Shown: piece by piece, positions 7,858 through 15,657 of the stretch
Numbering within the stretch: the stretch's first letter is position 1
Layout of the letters: each line of letters begins with the position of its first letter
Assembly (NCBI GenBank): GCA_002084765.1
Contig: NBMB01000003.1
Location: 185,702 to 249,701, forward strand
Length of the DNA: 64,000 nucleotides
From: Candidatus Cloacimonetes bacterium 4572_55
Lineage (GTDB): Bacteria > 4572-55
Direction: 5' to 3'
Translations under genes and position numbers: made by a program
Notes under the pieces: generated by a model
Told to the model about the DNA's origin: nothing
What the model saw: only the letters and a program-made list of their open reading frames with translations
Databases searched by the model: none

Positions 7858-9453
7858 ATGTTTAAGAAAAGTATGTTAATTCTCGCGTTACTTCTCATCG
7901 TGGCGACAGGAGTGAACGCGCAGCAAGGTGACTGTGATTGGTGGGATCTGGAGGAAATCGAACTCAGCGGTACGACAATCATCGATACGGACTGTGATTA
8001 TTGTGATAATCCGGTTTATTATATTGATGTAAACGGAGACGGTGTATCTGATTATCATCTGAATTTTGGACCCTATTGGTATGAGCCTGGAAACGACATC
8101 GTTCGCCCCCAAGAAGGCGATGTGATCAATGTGCTTGGCGGGCTCACAGAGTGCAATAACGGACAATGTGAGAGTTCGGTTATTGTCTGGGAGTTAAACG
8201 GCGAATTCTGGCGTGATCCTTTTGAGCCGGGCGGCGGACATCATGGCGGCGGCGGACATCACGGTCATCACGGCGATGGCGGTTATGGTGGTCATGGGCA
8301 TCACGGCGGTGGACATCATGGCGGCGGCGGACATCATGGCGGTGGACATCATGGCGGCGGAGGCTGGGCGGATTTGGAAGAAATTACTGTCAGCGGCGTT
8401 GCGATTCTTGATCCTGTTTATGTGCACCATCACTATTATATTGATGTGGACGGGGACGAAGTTCCCGACTATCGTATGAATTTTGGTCCCCATTGGTATG
8501 AACCGACCAATGGCGCGACTCGCCCCCTTGATGGCGACGCAATCACGATTGTCGGGGGTCTCACCGACTGTGACCTGGACGACGGATGCCTGAATATGAT
8601 CGTTGTCTGGGAGATTAACGGTCAAACCTGGATGGAACCCAATTCTTATGGGTGGGGCGGACATCATGTGCAAAATCAGGGCGGGAACGTTTACTGCCCC
8701 ACAGATCCGCAGAATTCCGCGTATTTTCCGAATGGTTCCATGGGCGGCTGCGGTTGGAATCAAATGTATGTGGAGTTCCTGGAACAAGATCTTTGGGACT
8801 TGCCAGACCCGCAAACAGACATGTTTTGCGGATTCCATTTCACGATGCTTGGGGTCCAGCACAATTTGGACGGCGAAAACCTGATGGATGACGACGGCTG
8901 TATTCATTTTAGCCAATCAATTGATCTGGAATTTCATTACACGGATGAGCAATTGGCTCAATATGGTCTGAGTGATATGTCGCCCACTCGTGAAGATGAC
9001 CTTGCGTTATACCGATGGGACGCGGATTTGGAAAGCTGGATCATAGTTCCAAACATCCAGATCGATACGTTCGCAAACACAGTGACAACTTCGTCTTCTA
9101 CTATCTATGAAAAATACGCCCTGGAAGCGACATTCGAGATCGTAGGAAATGACGTTGAGACAACGGACTTTACCTCTTCGGCTTTGTTTCAAAATTCCCC
9201 CAATCCATTTAATCCATCGACCCAAATCAGCTATCAACTCAGCCATTCCGCGCATGTGAATCTGAGTATTTACGACATAACCGGTCGTTTGATACGGACT
9301 TTAGTGGATGGGACCAAAGGAACCGGATCTCACGTCACCCAATGGGATGGACTCACGGACTCGGGCCAATCATCTGTCAGCGGAACATATTTCTATATGC
9401 TGAACATCGATGGAAATCAGAAAATTACACGGGTTATGACCTTGTTGAAATAA
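7858..9453 (+). CDS. secreted Gly/His-rich duplicated-domain protein with C-terminal sorting domain
   Basis: A 531-residue secreted protein of unknown function. The start at 7858 is chosen over an in-frame ATG at 7819 because an AAGGAG lies just before it and a clean signal peptide follows (cleavage after VNAQ). Two homologous domains of about 90 residues (about 31-121 and 171-262) share WxDLEEI, the YYIDV(N/D)GDxVxDY calcium-like loop, NFGPxWYEP and VVWE(L/I)NG. They are separated by a 45-residue linker made of GGHH and GGGHH units. A third region (about 280-430) is followed by an FQNSPNPFNP-type sorting domain (about 443-531), used for T9SS-like export in FCB bacteria. The histidine linker suggests binding of Ni, Zn or Cu, which is inference. 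The DNA upstream holds a sigma-54 promoter candidate, and a decayed partial copy lies at 12782-13015. Confidence 0.85.
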   Translation: MFKKSMLILALLLIVATGVNAQQGDCDWWDLEEIELSGTTIIDTDCDYCDNPVYYIDVNGDGVSDYHLNFGPYWYEPGNDIVRPQEGDVINVLGGLTECNNGQCESSVIVWELNGEFWRDPFEPGGGHHGGGGHHGHHGDGGYGGHGHHGGGHHGGGGHHGGGHHGGGGWADLEEITVSGVAILDPVYVHHHYYIDVDGDEVPDYRMNFGPHWYEPTNGATRPLDGDAITIVGGLTDCDLDDGCLNMIVVWEINGQTWMEPNSYGWGGHHVQNQGGNVYCPTDPQNSAYFPNGSMGGCGWNQMYVEFLEQDLWDLPDPQTDMFCGFHFTMLGVQHNLDGENLMDDDGCIHFSQSIDLEFHYTDEQLAQYGLSDMSPTREDDLALYRWDADLESWIIVPNIQIDTFANTVTTSSSTIYEKYALEATFEIVGNDVETTDFTSSALFQNSPNPFNPSTQISYQLSHSAHVNLSIYDITGRLIRTLVDGTKGTGSHVTQWDGLTDSGQSSVSGTYFYMLNIDGNQKITRVMTLLK

Positions 9454-9474
9454 AAGCGGGCTTATTCTCTTTGA

Positions 9475-9516
9475 TAAAAAAGCTGGAGGGGTGAAAACTT
9501 CTCCGGCTTTTTTTTA
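9475..9516 (+). terminator. Rho-independent terminator
   Basis: AAAAGCTGGAG pairs with CTCCGGCTTTT (one G-T wobble) around a loop of about 12 bases and is followed by a T run. It closes the 7858 transcript and separates it from the next gene. Confidence 0.8.
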
Positions 9517-9564
9517 CTAAATTTTCTTTATTTATGATGTGTCATTCTGAAAAAGGAATTACAA

Positions 9565-10689
9565 ATGTTTAAGAAGAATATACTAATTCTCCTATTTTTG
9601 TTTTTGATCTCGCTGGTTCCCTTTGAATTTGCCATTGCTATAGATGGCGCGCAGGTAGCGATTTACAGCGGCGAAGGCGCATGGAGCCACGGAGTTATTG
9701 CCTTTGAAAATTTTCTTGATTGGAAAGACATAACCCACGAGGCTATTGATGCAGATGATATAAATCTTCATGATTTGAGGGAGTATTACGACGCAATATA
9801 TTTTCCTGGCGGATACGCTTATGATTTTAAAATATCCATAAATGGAGTTGGCAGACGCCATATCAGAGATTTGGTTAATGATGGCGGGGCGTATATTGGC
9901 ATTTGCGCTGGAGCATATTACGCCTCTGATCAGGTTGACTGGGAAGGCGTTGTGTATAATTACCCGCTCAATCTTTTTCAGGGAACGGCAGTAGGCGCGA
10001 TTGATTCCATAGAGCCGTGGTCTGGTTATGACATGACGACCGTTTGGATGAATCAGGATAATCCAATAAATCAATATGAGCCCCCTGTGGAAATTATGCT
10101 GTATTACGGAGGTCCTGCATTTTATCCCCATGAGGGCGTGAGTGTCGATACAGTCGCAACATGGGTCGAGTACGATAGCCACAGCGCGATCATTAATTTT
10201 ACTTACGGAGAGGGCAGAGTTTTGCTCATAGGACCCCACCCGGAGATCGAGGAAGATAGCGATAGAGACGATACATCTTTTGCAGATGAACTCAATGATG
10301 GGGGTTCGGATTGGAATTTTCTCTGGCCAGCTCTTGATTGGGTGCTTGGTTGGGAAATTTCTAACCCATCGCCTATTTCAATAACGCCGGAACAGATTAT
10401 AACAACATCGAAAACCTGCTCTTTGCTTCAAAATTACCCCAACCCATTCAATCCGATAACTACAATCATATTTGAGATACCAAAAACTTCCGAAGTTTAT
10501 ATGGAAATCTACGACGTTTCCGGAAAATTTGTAAGGAATCTCGTTGATAAACCGATGGAGATAGGCTATCATTCTGTCGTTTGGGATGGAGTTGATGAGC
10601 AAGGAAAAGATGTGAGTTCCGGAATATATTTTTATAAAATTGAAGCGGGGAAATTTGAAAATACAAAAAAAATGGTATTGTTGAGATAA
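9565..10689 (+). CDS. secreted BPL_N (glutamine-amidotransferase-like) domain protein with C-terminal sorting domain
   Basis: A 374-residue exported protein. A hydrophobic signal peptide (about 1-26) precedes a class I amidotransferase-like BPL_N domain (about 28-255). This carries VAIYSGEGAWSHG at its start, YFPGGYAYDF, the nucleophile elbow GICAGAYYAS with Cys114, and a late GEGRVLLIGPHPE motif. A FlgD/Por-type sorting domain (about 287-374) starts with LLQNYPNPFNP and ends in KKMVLLR. Cytosolic BPL_N proteins exist, but export through a T9SS-like route is not the usual textbook setting, and the substrate is unknown. It is preceded by a good ribosome site. It sits 29 bp before the TonB-dependent receptor and may share its transcript. 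Confidence 0.85.
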   Translation: MFKKNILILLFLFLISLVPFEFAIAIDGAQVAIYSGEGAWSHGVIAFENFLDWKDITHEAIDADDINLHDLREYYDAIYFPGGYAYDFKISINGVGRRHIRDLVNDGGAYIGICAGAYYASDQVDWEGVVYNYPLNLFQGTAVGAIDSIEPWSGYDMTTVWMNQDNPINQYEPPVEIMLYYGGPAFYPHEGVSVDTVATWVEYDSHSAIINFTYGEGRVLLIGPHPEIEEDSDRDDTSFADELNDGGSDWNFLWPALDWVLGWEISNPSPISITPEQIITTSKTCSLLQNYPNPFNPITTIIFEIPKTSEVYMEIYDVSGKFVRNLVDKPMEIGYHSVVWDGVDEQGKDVSSGIYFYKIEAGKFENTKKMVLLR

Positions 10690-10718
10690 TTCACATTTTT
10701 GAAAAAGGAGAATATAAT

Positions 10719-12737
10719 TTGAATAGATCAAAAGTTAAATATCTACCGTTCATAATTACCAAAATCCTTATTTTTGCTGTTTTTTCATCTCAATCCTTAC
10801 AAGCAAGTTCAATTACTGATGGAATCAGCGATTTTAGAGATTTTAATGAAATATCTTTAGAAGAGTTGCTCAATATCCAAATCGTGACTGCCAATAAGAA
10901 AGAAGAGGGGATATTGGAAAGCCCGTCGGTGGTCAATGTGATCACCGCGGACGAAATTAAGCTGTTGAATTTCAAAACCTTGACGGAAGTGCTGGAATAC
11001 AGCGTGGGCATTTCATCCAATCATGCTCAGGCACTGCCGATTTTCGTCACATCGACGATTCGGGGCAACACGCTGGTAAATTTTCAGACCAGCTCCCTGC
11101 TATTGTTCGACGGTATTCCGATTTATAATCCCTTTCACGGTAGCTTTGACCTGTCCTGGATTCCGCTATCGTCAATCGAACGGGTGGAGATCGTCAAGGG
11201 TGCCAATTCTGTCCTGTATGGGACCAATGCCATGAGCGCGGTCATCAATATTATCAGCAAAAAACAATCTGACGACGTCGAATTGACGGGAAAGGTCGCC
11301 ATAGGTCAGAACAAGACTATTCATGGCGAATGGGCACATTTCAAATCCTTTGATCAATTTGATTCTCGATTTTTTGCGGACATTACTTCTATCGAAGGCG
11401 AGACCTTTGATTCGTTTAATCACAAGTACGAATCTGGAGAACAGGAGACCAATTTCCGCAACGGCAGCGTGGTGGCAAAAATTAACTATCAGGATGTGGA
11501 GATCCACTTCCAGCATTTTCGGCGCGAAATAAAAACGATGCTTACCAATTGGGATACCGATGACGACAAAACCGTCTTTACGCCCTGGACTTTTGACGAA
11601 AGCGGCTTTATCCTGAATGTGGATTATCGACGTCAATTTTCACCAAAAGCCATGCTTCACACGCACAGTCATCTCTTTATCTGGGAAATGGATCGTATTT
11701 ATCCTTACCCAATCACACTGGTTCCGGATCGAATGCTGTATGAATCTTCGCTGTATTTCGGCGAAGTAGAATTGACCCTTTCTCCTATTGAAAAAAGCGA
11801 GAATATAATTGGGGTGAGCCTGGATATTCTTAATGGACGACGCTATAAACTGCTCGACGATGTGTATGATATTGGAGCAGATGATGAAAAAACCACGAAT
11901 TTATCTGTTTATCTGAACGGAAATTACCGTCTGTCGCCCCAACTCAATTTATTTTATGGCGGACGCTATTATCGATCATCCATCAGAGGCGTGGGGCAAT
12001 CAAATTTTTCCAAACGGGTCGCTCTGACCTATCAGATCTTCCCCAACTGGTATGTGAAAAGTATGTACGGCGAATCGTTCCGAGTGCCAACCTATCCGGA
12101 AAAGGAAGTCAAAATGCCTCAATTGGTCGGAAATCCGGAGCTATCCCCAGAAAAAAGCACGTCTTATGACGCGTTAATTTCAGGGTTGGTAAAAGGGGTT
12201 CAGGTCAATCTCGATATTTTTAAGTTGACCATCGAAGATCAAATTGTGCGGGGACTAACTCCTGATTCGATGAAGACTTATGAAAATAGCGGCGAACTGG
12301 AATACACGGGAGTCGAGCTGGAATTTAAGTTCCGGTTTTCAGACCGCACCTTTGGCTTTGGCGGATATTCCTACGCAGAAGGTCGCGACAAATCCGCAGT
12401 CATCAATCCCACTCTTGCCGACACCACGTCCGGCGATCTGAAATACACCTATAATAATATGGTCAATTTCGGAATTTCTCATGTTTTAACCGATCAATTT
12501 ACTTTGACAGGTTCGATGAAATATTTAGATCAATGGCAAGAAGCAGATTCTTACATTGTTTTAAATTCTGGGATTACGTTTAAACCTTTACCCTCGCTCG
12601 AAATACAATTGAAGGTGGATAACGTCCTATCACAAAAAATCGAACGACCGGAGCAGATGTACCACTCCGGTTATTGGGAACCGGTCACCTGGATGGAGAA
12701 GCCAAGGGTGTTCATGAGCGTGTTTTATACATATTGA
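10719..12737 (+). CDS. TonB-dependent outer-membrane receptor
   Basis: A 672-residue receptor starting at TTG with AAGGAG eight bases upstream. The signal peptide (about 1-30) ends near LQAS. The plug domain (about 45-160) has SPSVVNVITADEIK, LFDGIPIYNP and the typical IERVEIVKGANSVLYG. The remainder reads as a 22-strand barrel with a TonB-dependent-receptor C-terminal block (DNVLSQKIERPEQ) and ends in an aromatic-rich FMSVFYTY. No carboxypeptidase-regulatory-like N-terminal domain is present. The ligand is unknown: siderophore, heme, cobalamin, metal or peptide all remain possible. It follows the BPL_N secreted protein within the same run. Confidence 0.95.
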   Translation: MNRSKVKYLPFIITKILIFAVFSSQSLQASSITDGISDFRDFNEISLEELLNIQIVTANKKEEGILESPSVVNVITADEIKLLNFKTLTEVLEYSVGISSNHAQALPIFVTSTIRGNTLVNFQTSSLLLFDGIPIYNPFHGSFDLSWIPLSSIERVEIVKGANSVLYGTNAMSAVINIISKKQSDDVELTGKVAIGQNKTIHGEWAHFKSFDQFDSRFFADITSIEGETFDSFNHKYESGEQETNFRNGSVVAKINYQDVEIHFQHFRREIKTMLTNWDTDDDKTVFTPWTFDESGFILNVDYRRQFSPKAMLHTHSHLFIWEMDRIYPYPITLVPDRMLYESSLYFGEVELTLSPIEKSENIIGVSLDILNGRRYKLLDDVYDIGADDEKTTNLSVYLNGNYRLSPQLNLFYGGRYYRSSIRGVGQSNFSKRVALTYQIFPNWYVKSMYGESFRVPTYPEKEVKMPQLVGNPELSPEKSTSYDALISGLVKGVQVNLDIFKLTIEDQIVRGLTPDSMKTYENSGELEYTGVELEFKFRFSDRTFGFGGYSYAEGRDKSAVINPTLADTTSGDLKYTYNNMVNFGISHVLTDQFTLTGSMKYLDQWQEADSYIVLNSGITFKPLPSLEIQLKVDNVLSQKIERPEQMYHSGYWEPVTWMEKPRVFMSVFYTY

Positions 12738-12743
12738 CACAAA

Positions 12744-12765
12744 ATGCAAAATATCGATTTTGCAT
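12744..12765. terminator. hairpin just after the TonB-dependent receptor
   Basis: ATGCAAAAT-ATCG-ATTTTGCAT forms a 9-bp stem with a 4-base loop 7 bp after the stop. It has no T run, so termination is possible but not certain. Confidence 0.4.
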
Positions 12766-12785
12766 AGCAAAAGGCTCCGCGATTA

Positions 12786-12805
12786 TTGCGCCCAAATCGT
12801 CGCAA
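12786..12805 (+). promoter_or_regulatory. candidate enhancer dyad upstream of the 13055 operon
   Basis: A perfect inverted repeat TTGCG-N10-CGCAA has the same 10-base spacer (CCCAAATCGT) as the copy at 7630-7649. It is centred about 117 bp upstream of the -12 GC at 12912-12913. This is a normal distance for an activator-binding site of sigma-54 promoters. Confidence 0.55.
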
Positions 12806-12898
12806 CGCGCTCTTAATATACTTTTTTTCGAATATTATGAGTAGGCTAACTCGTTATATATAGATAAATTAGAAGATTTTATGTCAATGTTGTGTTTT

Positions 12899-12914
12899 TG
12901 GCATGATTCCTGCA
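12899..12914 (+). promoter_or_regulatory. sigma-54 (-24/-12) promoter candidate for the 13055 operon
   Basis: TGGCATGATTCCTGCA matches the consensus TGGCACG-N4-TTGCW at all but two positions, with GG and GC exactly 10 bases apart. It is about 140 bp before the start of the three-gene operon. The flanking TGTGTTTT is shared with the 7747 copy. Confidence 0.7.
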
Positions 12915-13054
12915 ACACATAACATCGTGTATGACCGTTGTCTGGGATATTACCCGTCAAACCTGGATGGAACCCAATTCTTATGGGTGGGCGGACATGT
13001 TCACTAATGTGCAAAATTTTTAAAGGATTGTAAAGAATTAGGAGAGGTCTTAAC

Positions 13055-13942
13055 ATGGATAATCGAAAACGAGATTCAAAAAGATTTCATGGCCGACAAC
13101 TGACCAGCTTTATTATTACATGTGCTTTTCTGGTCATCGCTGTCACCGGTTTGGTTCTCTATATCGTTCCTTCAGGACGCGTGGCACGCTGGACAAACTG
13201 GATGCTGTTTGGTCTTAATAAGGATCAGTGGGGTGCTGTTCATACGATATTTGCTTTTATTTTTATCATTTCAACGGCATTCCACATTTATTTTAATTGG
13301 AAAACATTGATAGGCTACTTTAAGAAGAAAGTGCAATCTCAGTTTCGATATAAAGCCGAAATTATTGCTTCTTCACTTTTTACGATCACGTTTTTGATCA
13401 TCACAATTGCCGACCTGCCGCCCAGTCGGCAGATCATGGAAATAAGCGGAAGCATTAAAGATAGTTGGGATGTGGGCGATATTCAAGCCCCGTTTCCCCA
13501 TGCAGAAGAATTTTCTGTCAAAAGCCTGGCGATAGAGATTCGAATGGAACCGGAAATTGTGATCAACAGGTTGCAAGATAATGGATTGCGTGGCGTCACC
13601 CCGGATATTACAATTATCGATTTGGCAGCACTTAACGGAACGTCGCCGGAGAAAATATTCGGTATTCTGCGAAAAACAGCCCCGGGGTCCAAATCGACAG
13701 GAGGCGATGGCGTGGAATCGGTCGCTGAAATCCACAAAACTATCGATAATCGCCTGCCTACAACGGGTTTAGGTCGGCTGACTTTGCAAGATACATCTGA
13801 AAAGTTAGGAATTCCGCTGGAACGCGCTATTGAATTGTTGCAGAAGCGACAGATAAAAGCCGCAGGCGATGATAAATTAAAAGACCTTGCTGAGCAAATA
13901 AACGGCACACCGATCGATGTCGTCGATATTCTAAAAAATTAA
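13055..13942 (+). CDS. DUF4405-like membrane protein with C-terminal repeated helical domain
   Basis: A 295-residue inner-membrane protein. The N-terminal 125 residues hold three hydrophobic segments with HGRQLTSFII, a W-H-TIFAFIF-x-H pattern and a final FHIYFNW, resembling DUF4405 cytochrome-b-like membrane domains. His in the helices could bind heme, which is inference. The C-terminal part contains two related stretches (about 150-205 and 230-290), each with an I/L-x-IPxE-A-I-LLQ-like helical pattern ending in a hydrophobic VDIL or IFGIL. An AGGAGAGG ribosome site precedes the ATG. It is the first gene of a putative sigma-54-driven operon with the EF-hand-like secreted protein and the barrel. 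Confidence 0.7.
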   Translation: MDNRKRDSKRFHGRQLTSFIITCAFLVIAVTGLVLYIVPSGRVARWTNWMLFGLNKDQWGAVHTIFAFIFIISTAFHIYFNWKTLIGYFKKKVQSQFRYKAEIIASSLFTITFLIITIADLPPSRQIMEISGSIKDSWDVGDIQAPFPHAEEFSVKSLAIEIRMEPEIVINRLQDNGLRGVTPDITIIDLAALNGTSPEKIFGILRKTAPGSKSTGGDGVESVAEIHKTIDNRLPTTGLGRLTLQDTSEKLGIPLERAIELLQKRQIKAAGDDKLKDLAEQINGTPIDVVDILKN

Positions 13943-14006
13943 GCGATCTATGGAAAATTTTGTCGAACTCACTGAAATTTTAATGAATATTGTATGGAGG
14001 ACTCCC

Positions 14007-14525
14007 ATGAAAACCTTGACCAGAATACTCCTTGTATTCGCCGCTGCTTTTATCATGGCGGGATCAGTCCTCGCAGACTCGACGGATGTGAAAATCGAAC
14101 CTGTTCCGACCTCCTCGCAGAAAGAATTTCTTGACGAGGACGGCGACGGTCTGCCCGATGAATCCCGGCATGATAAGGAAAATGGCAAAATCGAATTGCC
14201 AGATTCGGTAAAAACGTCGGTTAAAATCTCAACAAAGGACCGTGATAGCGATAAAACAAAAAAAAGCGATCCGATCCCAGTTTCCTCAAAAAAAATGTTT
14301 ATTGACGAAGATGGCGACGGTCTGCCCGACCAATCTCGGCATGGAAATGGAAAAGAAAGAGATCGATTTATCGATCGAGACGGCGACGGTATGTGCGATC
14401 ATCGAGGCGTGACCGATAAGTTGCGAGGACATGGACATAACGTTCCGGGTCATCATGATGAAGGAGGCGGTCACGACGGGGGCCACGGCAACGGAGGCGG
14501 CCATCACGGGGGAGGTGGCCATTGA
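14007..14525 (+). CDS. secreted EF-hand-like, His/Gly-rich protein
   Basis: A 172-residue exported protein. The start at 14007 is chosen because GGAGG lies 6 bases upstream and the signal peptide MKTLTRILLVFAAAFIMAG follows; an upstream in-frame ATG at 13950 has neither. The mature protein has three acidic calcium-type loops (DEDGDGLPDE, DEDGDGLPDQ, DRDGDGMCDH) and a C-terminal tail rich in GHG, HH and GGGHH units. The first two loops are each followed by SRH, showing internal duplication. The combination suggests binding of Ca plus a transition metal (inference). The Gly/His tail resembles the linker of the 7858 protein. The stop overlaps the start region of the barrel gene, so the two are probably translationally coupled. 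Confidence 0.8.
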   Translation: MKTLTRILLVFAAAFIMAGSVLADSTDVKIEPVPTSSQKEFLDEDGDGLPDESRHDKENGKIELPDSVKTSVKISTKDRDSDKTKKSDPIPVSSKKMFIDEDGDGLPDQSRHGNGKERDRFIDRDGDGMCDHRGVTDKLRGHGHNVPGHHDEGGGHDGGHGNGGGHHGGGGH

Positions 14526-15568
14526 TAGGATTCATGCGAATTTACGTTTACATGATGATTTTTATAGCACTAACGCACAGTCAGCTCTATGCTGAAATAA
14601 CCGGCTCTGTCACCACAGTTGTCGGTTATTTCAGCAATGTGTTGCGGGATTCGACGAAAATTGACGACACGCAATCGCAAACATCCTTGTCTTTGATATT
14701 TGAAGGCAATCGCGGCACCATCTTTTATAACGGCTATTTAGAGGCGTATCAGACCGTGAACGAGCGGAATATCCATGTCCATCAGATCGGTTATTTATAT
14801 GAGCGAGAGTTGCGGGATGACCGAGGTTTTATTGAAGCCGGCGGTTCGGTCAATTTTCAAATAGACCAACCGGAAAACGATATTTATGACTCGAATGAGA
14901 TCGAATTATACGTCAGCACCAAATATTATCTTCGGGATAATTGGATGCTTCGCGGCAGTTATGCCTTTGATCGAGCGTCCTATCCGAATTTCCCCACAGC
15001 CGATTTCACTGAGAACCGATTATTTGCCCAATCAAACTATTTTTTTGCGACCCGGACAACACTGAGGCTGCAGAGTGTCATGGGTTGGAGCAATCAGGTG
15101 CTAAGTTTGATGGATTCCATAGCGACACAAGGTAGCGCGGGCGTCCGATGGCAAAACAGCGTTCGCATAGCGCAATCCATTTTTACAAAGACCGGCGTGA
15201 GTCTGGAATGGACAAATTACTATACCAAATCAACAGAGGACGTCTATGTGGGTGCTTTTCTGGATAGCCGCTATACCTACACCGGCAACCGTATAAGCCT
15301 CATGCTGACCCGTCGATTTGTCCCTAATATGACCGGACGGCTCTCTTATACGGCAAGTTGGCTGGACTATCTCAGCGACGCGCCAGATCAGTTCGACGAA
15401 AAACGCCGTGACGACATCCAAACCATATCCCTTTATTTCTCAAGGTCTTTTGATAATATTCCGCTACTTGTTTTTCTGAACCTATCGACCCGCGAGAACC
15501 AGTCAAACGACGCGCTTTTTGAGTATCGCAGCAACCTGTGCACGTTAGGAGCTAGTTGGAATTTTTAA
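14522..15568 (+). CDS. outer-membrane beta-barrel protein of unknown function
   Basis: A 348-residue protein with a signal peptide ending at LYAE, followed by alternating hydrophobic/polar strands typical of a porin-like or channel-like barrel, and a terminal ASWNF whose last Phe fits outer-membrane assembly. Start is uncertain: TTG at 14522 overlaps the preceding stop and has GGGAGG seven bases upstream, while ATG at 14534 gives a shorter signal peptide with a weak ribosome site. No specific family was recognised. Position in the operon with a DUF4405-like membrane protein and a metal-binding-like secreted protein suggests the three act together across the envelope. Confidence 0.7.
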   Translation: MIGFMRIYVYMMIFIALTHSQLYAEITGSVTTVVGYFSNVLRDSTKIDDTQSQTSLSLIFEGNRGTIFYNGYLEAYQTVNERNIHVHQIGYLYERELRDDRGFIEAGGSVNFQIDQPENDIYDSNEIELYVSTKYYLRDNWMLRGSYAFDRASYPNFPTADFTENRLFAQSNYFFATRTTLRLQSVMGWSNQVLSLMDSIATQGSAGVRWQNSVRIAQSIFTKTGVSLEWTNYYTKSTEDVYVGAFLDSRYTYTGNRISLMLTRRFVPNMTGRLSYTASWLDYLSDAPDQFDEKRRDDIQTISLYFSRSFDNIPLLVFLNLSTRENQSNDALFEYRSNLCTLGASWNF

Positions 15569-15657
15569 CTTGACTTTATTTTAAGTTTGCATCATTTTTA
15601 GAGCCTTGCGGACGCAATATTATAGAGCATTTCGACGACTCGGAAGGAAAATGATGT

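Larger units (their letters stand above)
12782..13015 (+). pseudogene. collapsed duplicate of the 7858 gene: promoter region fused to a 3' fragment
   Basis: Bases 12782-12930 resemble 7626-7780, with the shared dyad, TTCGTTATATAT-like stretch and sigma-54 element. Bases about 12937-13008 then match 8598-8668 of the Gly/His-rich gene, including an exact run coding QTWMEPNSYGW. The reading frame is interrupted and there is no start. The simplest reading is a duplicated gene that lost most of its coding sequence by internal deletion, leaving its promoter in front of 13055. Confidence 0.75.

Noticed and set aside
8194-8916. 240-residue open frame on the minus strand opposite the Gly/His-rich gene
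   Set aside because: It mirrors the GGCGGACATCATGGC-type repeats (giving Met/Ser/Ala runs) and has no ribosome site; the plus strand carries the signal peptide and domain motifs.
12835-13056. 73-residue minus-strand frame in the gap before 13055
   Set aside because: It lies over the duplicated promoter and gene remnant and is antisense to them; no ribosome site.
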